Shown piece by piece: positions 8,458 through 15,000 of a DNA stretch of 15,000 nucleotides. The position numbers and the translations under genes are program-made. Position 1 is the stretch's first letter. Each line of letters starts with the position of its first letter. The notes below the pieces were generated by a model. It saw nothing but the letters and a program-made list of their open reading frames with translations. It did no database searches and was not told the origin of the DNA. The stretch comes from Cristatella mucedo (Eukaryota > Bryozoa > Phylactolaemata > Cristatellidae), in contig WPIO01000088.1 of NCBI GenBank assembly GCA_009760855.2, positions 1,152,501 through 1,167,500 on the forward strand. The letters run 5' to 3'.

Positions 8458-9045
8458 CTAGTTCGGAAATGAGTTCCAGGCTTTGGGAGCATACGAACTA
8501 AATACACGGTCTCCAACGAATTTGAGGTTTGTACGAGGTATTGGTAACCTGTTAGATTCCGAAAAGCGGGCGGTGCGATGATGATTGGCCTGGTGGGGGA
8601 GTAGATCTGAGAGATATGATGGAGCCAAAGAATGAAGTGACCTCAAAGTGAGCGACAAAACCTTGAAGTCGATCCGTGGCTCTACTGGTATGCAGGTCAG
8701 CCACGAGTGGTGCGATGTGGCAACTTCGACACTCACGACAGACAAGCCTAGCTGCCGAGTTTTGCCCCGGCTGCAATCGCCTGATCGCACATGATCGCCT
8801 GATCGCACATGCATGATGGCACATGCCGGTAGACAAGCAAGAAGCGAGCTACAGAAGTCAAGACGGGATGTCGCAAATGCATGGACCAACTTGGATGTTG
8901 TATCCCTGCCTAAACAAGCACGAATCGTAGCAAAGCCGTGTAGCTAAAAGTAGGCAGACTTGGCTGCATAGCTGATATGGTCATCTAACGAAAGGTCACT
9001 TTGAAACAAAACACGTAGATTTTCTGCAGATTCAACAGGACACAT
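8458..9045 (-). pseudogene. LINE reverse transcriptase fragment, copy 2 (diverged)
   Basis: In one minus-strand frame from about 9036 the sequence reads VESAENLRVLFQSDLSLDDH, then (after an in-frame TAG at 8944-8946) GFATIRACLGRDTTSKLVHA, SRLDFCSSLLACLP, LAPSYLSDLL and VGDRVFSSYAPKAWNSFPN. This covers the NLGV-type thumb segment through the same C-terminal blocks as copy 1, but the residues differ widely, so it is a different subfamily or a much older copy. It carries a 6-residue in-frame duplication (8775-8810) and stops abruptly at 8458, where copy 1 begins in another frame. Basic residues in frame up to about 9110 may belong to it, but the RT active-site box is not visible. Confidence 0.85.
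8775..8810. repeat. 18-bp tandem duplication in LINE copy 2
   Basis: Two units (8775-8792 and 8793-8810) differ at one base and share TCGCCTGATCGCACAT. The length keeps the reading frame. Confidence 0.85.
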
Positions 9046-9215
9046 ATGCTGGCACAGAGCCGATTTCGAGCGTTGGCCTTTCGACTTTTTGAATCGCACA
9101 GATGGAGAAGGCCCTGCCCTATCTGTGGCAAAGGGGAGCCTGGAGGAGGGGGTTGTTTAAATGGTGTGAGCAAGCCAAGCATGGGCCCGGCCGATTTGAC
9201 AGTATCGCTTACAGT

Positions 9216-9413
9216 TACTACTAATAATAATAATGATAATAATCGCATAATAATATTAATACATTGGCATGGCACTCTCGGAGAACTTAATCGCTGTCTA
9301 GGCACTTTGCACCTGCTGCACAGGAAGCAGGATCAAATGGTTAGAGGCCACTTATGCACCATGTGACCAAGCATGGCACGGTTAGTGGTGACATGCACAG
9401 TGTCAACATGTAA
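9216..9413 (-). mobile_element. LINE 3' UTR/tail fragment, copy J
   Basis: On the minus strand this aligns with the end of LINE copy 1. It has TTGACACTGTGCATGTCACC, then TTTGATCCTGCTTCCTGTGC, then AAAGTGCCTAGACAGCGATT, and finishes in a TAATATTATTAT-type tail (about 9255-9216). Only one of the two 38-bp subrepeats is present. A tRNA-like head lies upstream on the same strand (9500-9595), so this may be the tail of a composite SINE and not a truncated LINE. Confidence 0.82.
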
Positions 9414-9499
9414 ATACCTCTGACAGCGGCGGCTGCAGATGATGAGCAGTAGCTGCTGCAGCTAGCTGTTAGTGGCAAAAGGGGGTATTTAACAATATT

Positions 9500-9595
9500 C
9501 TGTGCACTTTGCATTTCCCTCTGCGGGACTTGAAATCCTGCTAAATCTGAGTCCTGGCATAAAGCGGCACCTTACCCATCCCCTTGTCCCCCTGC
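9500..9595 (-). mobile_element. Possible decayed tRNA-derived SINE head, copy H
   Basis: On the minus strand GGGTAAGGTGCCGC (about 9563-9576) resembles box A, and GATTTCAAGTCCCGC (about 9523-9537) resembles box B with changes at key positions. Order and spacing fit a tRNA, and the LINE-type tail at 9216-9413 follows on the same strand. The body between them (9414-9499) is not recognised. Chance resemblance remains possible. Confidence 0.4.
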
Positions 9596-9630
9596 CTGCC
9601 GAGCCAAGATCCGGCGATCTGGGCGGTGAT

Positions 9631-9655
9631 ACGACGACGACGACGACGACGACGA
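9631..9655. repeat. (ACG)n microsatellite
   Basis: Eight consecutive ACG units plus one base, giving poly-Thr or poly-Val in overlapping frames. Confidence 0.95.
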
Positions 9656-9870
9656 TGGATGTCCCGCCTCGGCACGGCCTTGCCTCCTCCATCGCCTGAA
9701 CGCTGCTGACACGATCGACGTGTCGACTAGCGGAACGAATCGAACTAGATCAAACGTGGCGGCCAGCTCTGCTCGCTGCAGCGCTCGAGGCCATGCCGTT
9801 GGACGGCAAATGGTCAAGGTGGCTAAAGCAAGTCAGTGAAGCCGGCGAGTGTGCCAGTACGGCAGATGCT

Positions 9871-9902
9871 CAGTCGATAGTACAGTCGATAGTCGATAGT
9901 AG
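9871..9902. repeat. Short AGTCGATAGT array
   Basis: Three head-to-tail units of 12, 11 and 9 bp share CGATAGTA. It is another period-near-11 array. Confidence 0.75.
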
Positions 9903-10004
9903 TTTGCTGACGTATTTCGCGTGCGCATGGAAATCTCCTTGACTGATGCGAAATGATCTGCTGCCGTTCTTGGTCTGGGCACTGCATTCATTAGGCGAGC
10001 CGTA
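9903..10004. other. Unassigned spacer
   Basis: Nothing recognised between the AGTCGATAGT array and the next SINE. Confidence 0.4.
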
Positions 10005-10205
10005 ATGGCCCCCTAGGTAAGGCGGTCGCTTTAACCCACGACCTCAAGACCGAGGTCGCGGGTTAAGCAACACTGAGGTCGTGGGCTCGAATCCTGCAGG
10101 CAGCGTGTGAACCTTTAGTGCTGCTGCGAGCGGCAGTGATAGCCCCAAGGGCTATTCTGCAGCCACTACAAAAAGAGGCCACTAAATCAGTGGGTGCGTT
10201 TTTCT
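10005..10205 (+). mobile_element. tRNA-derived SINE, family I, copy F (rearranged head)
   Basis: The plus-strand head has a box A-like TGGCCCCCTAGGTAAGG (10006-10022) and a consensus-like box B (GGGCTCGAATCC, 10083-10094). The body contains AGTGATAGCC, CTATTCTGCAGCCACTACAA and AGAGGCCACTAAATCAGTG, matching copies A to C. It ends in TTTTTCTTTAGG. Box A and box B are about 60 bp apart, wider than in a tRNA. The extra sequence is a 15-bp-arm inverted repeat (10031-10045 and 10052-10066, one mismatch), apparently an inverted extra copy of the T-arm region. An L2-type tail starts about 200 bp further on (10408). Confidence 0.83.
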
Positions 10206-10407
10206 TTAGGGGCAGTTTGCATTCCAGGTTAGCACTCGCTGCAGAAATGGGCGCTGCAGAAAAGAACAACTGCTTGCCTGAGCAACTGGTTGCCATAACA
10301 ACTGCTCCAGCAGATGACCTCCACCTGCTGCTGCTGTGGCAGCAGCAGCAGCAGGTAGAGGTGGCAGCAGAGGCGGCAGCCGGAGTGCGCATCTTTGGTG
10401 CTGCACT
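10206..10407. other. Spacer between SINE copy F and LINE tail K, with CTG/CAG hairpin
   Basis: Contains a CTG/CAG foldback: 14-nt arms at 10323-10336 and 10343-10356 are perfectly complementary around a 6-nt loop. The rest is not recognised. A plus-strand open frame of 164 codons (10118-10612) crosses SINE, spacer and LINE tail, so it is not credible as a gene. Confidence 0.7.
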
Positions 10408-10631
10408 TGTGCTTATGCGTGCTGACACTGTGCATGCTGCCACTGACCATATTTGCATGCTGACCCTGTGCATGTCACCCCTGACCGTGTTAGGCTTGTT
10501 GCCGTTGAGCACGCTACCACTAACTATTCGATCGTGCTTCCTTTGCAGCGAATTTAAAGTGCCTAGACAGAGATTGAGTTATCTGAGGGTGCTATATCAA
10601 ATGTATTATTAATATTATTATCATTATAATT
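10408..10631 (+). mobile_element. LINE 3' UTR/tail fragment, copy K
   Basis: The plus-strand sequence aligns over its full length with the reverse complement of 7453-7710. It has both 38-bp subrepeats (10417-10454 and 10455-10492), CGATCGTGCTTCCTTTGCAG, AAAGTGCCTAGACAGAGATT and GAGGGTGCTATATC, and ends in ATTATTAATATTATTATC. It carries no RT sequence, so it is either a severely 5'-truncated LINE or the tail of a SINE whose head is copy F. Confidence 0.85.
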
Positions 10632-10639
10632 AGACCTGT

Positions 10640-10752
10640 CCGCATGTCAGGTGAGGAGTGCTTGCCAGTGAACCGCTTTTGCCGGCAAATTGCGCTTTTG
10701 CAATCAGCTAGCCGAGTGCAGCTGCCCTTGCTGCCTGCCTGGCCCAGCTCCC
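10640..10752. other. Unassigned spacer
   Basis: Nothing recognised. Confidence 0.4.
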
Positions 10753-10838
10753 GTGCCTAGTCATGCCTAGTCGTGCCTGGTCGTGCCTGGTCGTGCCTAG
10801 TCGTGCATAGTCGTGCCTGGTCGGGCTTAGTCGGCCTA
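10753..10838. repeat. 10-bp tandem array, GTGCCTAGTC type
   Basis: About eight consecutive decamers follow the consensus GTGCCTRGTC with single substitutions and no indels until the last unit. It is the longest of the 10-11-bp arrays in the window. Confidence 0.92.
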
Positions 10839-11057
10839 GCTCTCGTGCTGACTCTTAAAGGCTGCTCCACAACGTCTTCATGTATAGCGCGACCACGGGC
10901 AGCTCTCAATTGGACAACAAGGAAGTGTGCTCAATTACGCAAAACTGTGCTCGTAAGCAGCAACTTGAAATGCGAAACGGCATAGCAGACTGGGTAGGAG
11001 CTGGTGGTGCCGGAAACTTTGCCGATTGCCTCATCTGGATCTACGGTCCAGCTATCG

Positions 11058-11090
11058 GGAAGCTAGCAGGAAACTAGCAGGAAGCAGACT
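11058..11090. repeat. 11-bp tandem array
   Basis: Three 11-bp units: GGAAGCTAGCA, GGAAACTAGCA and GGAAGCAGACT. The third is diverged. Confidence 0.78.
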
Positions 11091-11481
11091 AGACGGCTGC
11101 AGCTGGATCTGGTGACGCGATGGGCTCTCTCGAAGGTTGACCTCAGGTGCCACTGCTCTGTCATCGACGTCATCAAATCCAGTCACTGCGTGCTGCAGGG
11201 CGCTAGTTCCTCTCAACTTCGACTTCTGCAGCAGCAGCAGCAGCTGCACCAGTTACAGCACCAGCAGCAGAGCTTGGCTTGCTACGGTGAGCCACACTGA
11301 GCCGAAAAAGGAGGCGTTGTAGGCTTTGCATGCTGCTTCGGCTGTCTCGGACCTCCACCTCAGCTGCAGCCCCCGGAGTTCTGGGAAGCTCGTCAGAGGC
11401 CACCAAGCCGATGCGTTGCCATGGCATTGCCAGGGCCATTTGCACCCAATCGGTGATCGAAGACCTCCCGGCGCCGGAGGG
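11091..11481. other. Unassigned sequence with CAG-rich block
   Basis: A CAG/CTG-rich block occupies about 11226-11272. Opposite-strand open frames (61 to 165 codons) overlap each other and carry Gln, Ser or Ala runs from it; none shows a domain. Confidence 0.45.
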
Positions 11482-11503
11482 CCCCCCCACCACCCACCCA
11501 CCC
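11482..11503 (-). other. G-quadruplex motif on the minus strand
   Basis: C-tracts at 11482-11488, 11493-11495, 11497-11499 and 11501-11503 give, on the minus strand, GGGTGGGTGGG followed by TGGT and G7. One-nucleotide loops are associated with high quadruplex stability. The plus strand would be a candidate i-motif. Confidence 0.75.
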
Positions 11504-12059
11504 ATCGGTGAGCCAGCCACCCATTGACCGATGTCTGTTGACGATCGAGGAGATTCGGAGGGGGGGAGTCGTCGTCTGATGTGGTCTGATAGCTGACCGC
11601 CGACGTCAGTAGCAGTGGCCCACCCTCCTCCACCCCAAATGACTTTTCGCTGCTTCGGGCATGCTGCTCCCAGAATGCACGAGTGCCGCCCAGCCATCAC
11701 GTCGGTAGCTCAGACGCCGACAGTAATGTACTGGGGGGGGGGGGAGCAGTTAGTATGGCATTGATGGGCCCAGCCCAATGGCAATTCCAGAGATGATACA
11801 GTCGCCAGCAGACTGGCTACTGACAAAAACAACAAGGCCATACACGAGGAGGGTGGAGTAGGAGGAAGAGGAGGCCCTGCAAATGTTTGATTGTGTGTTT
11901 TCCTTCTCGGCTTCATCAGGCTCATTCCCTGCAGCAGTCATGCATGGCAGACTAACTAGCAGCTGCCACAGAGGTTCCTACCCCAGTCACTATGCAAAAG
12001 TAGACGACTGAATATGCAAGCTTGCTCAGCTCTCACTGTGACCATTTAAGTCTCGGAGA
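11504..12059. other. Unassigned sequence with G12 run
   Basis: A run of twelve G lies at 11733-11744. No gene or repeat family was recognised. Confidence 0.4.
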
Positions 12060-12125
12060 CACCCAGGATACACCCAAGATGCATCCAGAATACACCCTGG
12101 ATACACCCAGGACACGCCCAAGGAA
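12060..12125. repeat. 11-bp tandem array, six units
   Basis: Six 11-bp units of the type CACCCAGGATA, with substitutions only, span 12060-12125. The array abuts, by one shared base, the hairpin at 12125-12170. Confidence 0.92.
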
Positions 12126-12170
12126 GCTAGCCGGAAGCAGCCAGCCTCTGCTGGCTGTTTCCGGCTAGCT
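12125..12170. repeat. Near-perfect hairpin, 21-bp arms, 4-nt loop
   Basis: Arms 12125-12145 and 12150-12170 are reverse complements except at one position, around the loop CTCT. In a plus-strand transcript the mismatch is a G-U wobble, so all 21 positions would pair. In a minus-strand transcript it is an A-C mismatch. The tight loop favours cruciform extrusion. Confidence 0.9.
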
Positions 12171-12679
12171 GAAAGCTCGTCGGCCTTCCCTGCAACCTTG
12201 GCCAGCCTGGCGAGGTCAAGGCGTTTCTAAGAAAAAAAGCATTGTACAATTGCTAGGCCAGGCCATCAGCGACGTCGCAGTGTCTGCTCTGCTTTGTGTC
12301 ACTTTCGGCTGAAGCTGCCATGCCGAAGGCTGTGGCCCGCGTTGCCACGATAGAGAGTGCGAAGGCACTGCCCGAACGCACCGAGCCTCCTTGAGCACGT
12401 GTATGCACAGGGCCCTCCGCGCGACGGTCGAGCTCTCTCGATGGTCCAAAACGGTGGCAAAAAGGAAGAAGAAATATCTTGACCTCTAATAAACTCCCAC
12501 CTCGATTGCTGACCTCGATCGTCTCGCAGCAGCTTCGAAGCCTCTTTGCCGCCCGAGACTGCCCCCTCCGGGCGCAAGGCGTAGGACAGTGGCAGGCGAG
12601 TGTGGACAGTGGACCGACCGGAAGGACGATCGAGGGAAATGAGCCCTAAGAACAAGGAGCCCGTGAGGCGGCAGCAGCT
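12171..12679. other. Unassigned sequence
   Basis: No recognisable protein, SINE or LINE. Minus-strand frames of 77 to 146 codons lack any domain and extend into the next hairpin. Confidence 0.4.
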
Positions 12680-12743
12680 GGCGGTGGCTGCACCTCGCCT
12701 CTTGTGCGCGCGCATGCACCAGAGGCGAGGTGCAGCCACCGCC
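12680..12743. repeat. Perfect 23-bp-arm hairpin with Z-type loop
   Basis: Arms 12680-12702 and 12721-12743 are exact reverse complements (23 bp, GC-rich). Inside them, after one T/C mismatch, GTGC (12704-12707) pairs with GCAC (12716-12719), leaving an 8-nt loop. The interior 12703-12719 is strictly alternating pyrimidine-purine. At 64 nt with an arm of about 27 pairs, it falls in the size range of small hairpin RNA precursors, but no promoter or conservation evidence is available here. Confidence 0.92.
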
Positions 12744-13740
12744 TTCTTCGCTCTCGTGCGTCGATGATAGACGAGCTCTCGAGCTCGAGAGATGCAGGTC
12801 GCTCCAGGCGAACGCTCGAGTCTTTTAGCCGGAATTCGAGTCCTGCAGACTCTTTGCCATGCGCTGCCGTTGCTGCCGTTGCTGCTGCTGGGTGACGTGA
12901 AAGTCGTGGAGGCTCTTTCCCGCCGCTGCTACCAATGCGAGCGGTAAGCGCTTCCTTGTGCTCGCACACTCGTGCGCCGCCTGACGGAAGCGCTGGCTCC
13001 GCAATGCGATGCTGCCCGCGACTTGGCCAGGACGGTGTGACCGGACCGTGGAGCACGGTGCAGATGCACGACGGCGTCTACTCGAAAGCTGTTGGCCGAT
13101 CTCGAGTGAAAAGGCATCAGAGCAAGGATCTGCGGCCGATCTGTCTCTCAAGAGTTGACCCACCAGTCGGGCGAATCCGGCAGAACCAATTGGAGCCAAC
13201 ATGTCCACACCCATGGTCAGCATGTGGCTTGCATGCTGTCGTGTCGAGTTCCACATCACTCATTCTCCTCATCATTGTCCTTCTGTCCTGACACCCTTTG
13301 CTCTCCTTTCCCTGTCGCCTCCACTCCACGAGCTCCCAGTTACCACTGATTGATGGACCGGAGCTGGCACGAGATTTTCGAGCAGAGGATCGATCTGCTG
13401 CTATTCAAGATTTGAGAAGCGACCAAAACCCATAGCAGTACCCTCTGACCATCGTCTGCTCATGCACAGCACCCCGACCGTTTTGAAGAGCATATTGCCG
13501 AATGCCATGCATCGCCGAGGCCAGTGAATAAATAAAGAGGGCTGAGTGGCTTCAGGAGTAACTTTACTCCCTTGCAAGTCATTCAGCTAATGCGTCGGAG
13601 CTTTCGCAAAGAGCCAGGCCAGTCTCGGCTACGGGCACAGTGCCAATAGCAGGCAGTACATCACGGTCGCCAGAGTCTGTTTATGTTTACCCTACATGAA
13701 CACGTTTTCAACTATCTTTGCCCTTTAGAGTTTCTCTCTT
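12744..13740. other. Unassigned sequence
   Basis: CpG content looks raised up to about 13150. A 16-bp perfect palindrome (CTCTCGAGCTCGAGAG) lies at 12776-12791. AATAAATAAA at about 13527-13536 could serve as a polyadenylation signal but has no gene attached. No conserved coding signal was found. Confidence 0.4.
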
Positions 13741-13866
13741 AAACCTAAATAGACTATACCCAAACCCTAAAATCTAAACTCTAAAACCCAAAAAATACAA
13801 AAATTCTACCACTAAACCGTAAATGCAAAAACGTACAGCCCCTAAACACTAAACCGAAAACCCTAA
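13741..13866. repeat. Degenerate CCCTAAA-like (7-bp) tract
   Basis: A-rich sequence is punctuated by CTAAA-type heptamers in rough 7-bp phase, best at 13741-13790. Exact CCCTAAA occurs at 13765-13771 and 13840-13846, and AAAACCCTAA at 13857-13866. It resembles a decayed interstitial array of the (TTTAGGG)n telomere type used by plants, many algae and apicomplexans, not the TTAGGG of most animals. A chance A-rich low-complexity tract is the main alternative. Confidence 0.5.
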
Positions 13867-14244
13867 TTGCACAGCTAAAAAGATATCCCTTACAAAGTGT
13901 TTATTTTATGCAAATATAAGCGATCGTGTTGAACAGCCGGCTGTGGGCACTGTGCCTATGCAAGAGCCGGACGTGGCTCTATGAACGAACGACCCAGTAT
14001 GAGCCATCGGTTCCCCCTTTTTTTTTATTACCTGAGCCATTGGCTCATTAGCTGTAGCTTGCAGTGGGTCGCCTTCACCTTTCCTCCCACCCTGCAAGCA
14101 GACAGACAGACTGGTGGCAACTCGATGCCTAAGCAACCGGGTATAAAGGTCACTTTTACTAGAGAGCACCCTTGGTAAGCAACTGTAGGCTGCCTGGTGC
14201 TCGTCCGAAACCCAACTGGCAGGAAGAAGTAAAGAGCAGTTTAC
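13867..14244. other. Unassigned sequence
   Basis: No gene recognised. An imperfect inverted repeat (12 of 15 positions, ATGAGCCA type) lies at 13999-14013 and 14034-14048 around a poly-T. Confidence 0.4.
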
Positions 14245-14520
14245 TGTGATTTATTTAATATTAATGTTAATATTTAATATTTAATATTAATATTTATCAA
14301 TAATAATATTAATGTTTACTAAATATAATATAATATAGAATAATTGTTAATATGTAATATAATATTTAATAAATAATACTGTTAATTAATATCCATACAT
14401 GTATTAATATTGATATTAATATTAATATCTTATATTGATATCTAATATTTATTTAATATTTAATAGATATACTATGATAAAATAACATATTCACTTTATT
14501 CAGATATTGTTTGTTTCATT
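14245..14520. repeat. AT-rich island of TAATATTAAT-type words
   Basis: Nearly pure A/T sequence is built from repeated and self-complementary words such as TTTAATATTAAT and TATTTAATATT. It could be a degenerate microsatellite, an expanded retrotransposon tail or an unwinding or matrix-attachment element. No element head was found attached to it. Confidence 0.85.
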
Positions 14521-14554
14521 GAATACACCTAAATGTTAGCTGGTTCAACAGCCT

Positions 14555-14557
<3 letters not shown>

Positions 14558-14604
<47 letters not shown>
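14558..14604. repeat. (GT)n microsatellite
   Basis: An uninterrupted GT dinucleotide run of 47 bp is followed by GCGAGTGTGCACAC. Confidence 0.97.
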
Positions 14605-14612
<8 letters not shown>

Positions 14613-14624
14613 CACACCTGCAAA

Positions 14625-14770
14625 TGAGCCTCAGTGGCATCATCGGCCTGCTTGCAGCCCCGGGCAATAATGGGTTTGCCAGCTGCAGCTGACTCGAACC
14701 CATGACCTGGGCCGCACAGTGCCGACCAAGTGCCCTAATCCTGTTTTCAGTGGCCCAGCGTGCAGGGGAC
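14625..14770 (-). mobile_element. Decayed tRNA-derived SINE, family I, copy G
   Basis: On the minus strand box B is well kept (GGGTTCGAGTCA, 14690-14701). The body segment ATTGCCCGGGGCTGCAAGCA, then GATGATGCC and GAGGCTC, follows copy C (ATTGCCCGCTGCAAGGAGTG). The box A region is degenerate. The 3' side runs into the (GT)n tract. Confidence 0.7.
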
Positions 14771-15000
14771 ACTTTTGTGGAAGCTCTGAGGTGCAAGCCT
14801 CTGCTAACTGAAATTCAACAGGATTAAAGGCCAATGGTCACCGGACTCCATTTCGCATGCTCAGCTTCCTCGACTTCCTGTCCAGCAGAACAAAAGCCAG
14901 ACTTCTCGTCTGAATCAGCCTGTGAAGCAGATCTGCCGAGTCGCCAGGTGAGATCAGGAGCAGATCTGCCAGCAAGGTCAAGGCCATAGCTCGTGCCCGA
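14771..15000. other. Unassigned sequence
   Basis: Nothing recognised up to the window end. Short direct repeats of CAGATCTGCC type lie around 14927-14980. Confidence 0.4.

Larger units (their letters stand above)
7453..8460 (-). mobile_element. 5'-truncated CR1/L2-type LINE, copy 1
   Basis: Read on the minus strand this is about 1 kb of the 3' end of a non-LTR retrotransposon. It holds the C-terminus of the reverse transcriptase ORF (8457-7845), a 3' UTR with two 38-bp subrepeats (7695-7620), a conserved terminal module (about 7565-7484) and a tail of TAATAATTATTATTATTATC type (7483-7453). The 3' UTR aligns with two other copies in the window (9413-9216 minus, 10408-10631 plus), which fixes the element's 3' boundary. 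It is 5'-truncated, as is usual when target-primed reverse transcription stops early. The endonuclease and RT catalytic domains are absent. Confidence 0.85.

Noticed and set aside
10118-10612. Plus-strand 164-codon open frame with a Gln run
   Set aside because: It spans a SINE body, a spacer and a LINE 3' tail, which are all non-coding in their families.
11203-11700. Minus-strand 165-codon open frame
   Set aside because: It contains Ala/Gly runs from a CAG-rich block and crosses the quadruplex tract. A 126-codon frame overlaps it on the same strand, and neither shows a domain.
12146-12171. Sequence similarity between the hairpin at 12125-12170 and about 7363-7390 (CTGTTTCCGGCT words)
   Set aside because: Only a dozen bases match and the flanks do not align, so a shared repeat family is not supported.
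13527-13536. Polyadenylation signal AATAAA
   Set aside because: No upstream coding or transcript evidence; the hexamer is common by chance.

Overview
The window looks like non-genic, repeat-dense nuclear DNA from an animal-like eukaryote. I find no host protein-coding gene I would defend, no rRNA, no functional tRNA, no CRISPR array and no bacterial-style operon. The animal assignment rests on the mobile elements: decayed C-terminal ends of non-LTR retrotransposon reverse transcriptases of the CR1/L2/Rex1 type, and tRNA-derived SINEs with recognisable RNA polymerase III boxes. Two of those SINEs carry the same 3' tail as the LINE. The species cannot be told from the sequence. A degenerate 7-bp CCCTAAA-like tract near 13.75 kb is the one feature that fits an animal poorly.

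Layout. 1-1361: one minus-strand SINE (72-255), then unrecognised sequence. 1362-1828: a 467-bp polypyrimidine (CT)n tract. 1829-3450: a 10-bp-period array, a perfect 19-bp-arm hairpin (2280-2324), an AC/TA/AC compound microsatellite, and two minus-strand SINEs of different families (3041-3196 and 3287-3450). 3451-5254: an 18-bp array, then mostly unassigned sequence. 5255-6830: a plus-strand SINE, a CpG-rich stretch with a G-quadruplex motif, a Z-DNA-type tract, and another minus-strand SINE.

7453-9590: the main mobile-element cluster, all on the minus strand. It holds a 5'-truncated LINE (RT C-terminus plus 3' UTR and TAA-rich tail), joined directly to the truncated RT of a second, diverged LINE, then a third copy of the LINE 3' tail and a SINE-like head. 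10005-10631: a plus-strand SINE head and body, then another LINE 3' tail. 10753-12743: 10-11-bp arrays, a minus-strand G-quadruplex motif and two hairpins. 12744-15000: a telomere-like tract, an AT-rich island, a (GT)n run and a last decayed SINE.

How the parts relate. One 3' tail module of about 50-60 bp occurs in five places: three with LINE 3' UTR and two with tRNA-derived heads. This is the arrangement expected when SINEs borrow a LINE's 3' end so that its reverse transcriptase mobilises them. A second SINE family (72-255, 3287-3450, 5255-5430, 10005-10205, 14625-14770) has a different body. Independent of the transposons, the window contains three near-perfect hairpins with 19-23-bp arms and several short arrays with 10-11-bp periods; these are the least explained structures.
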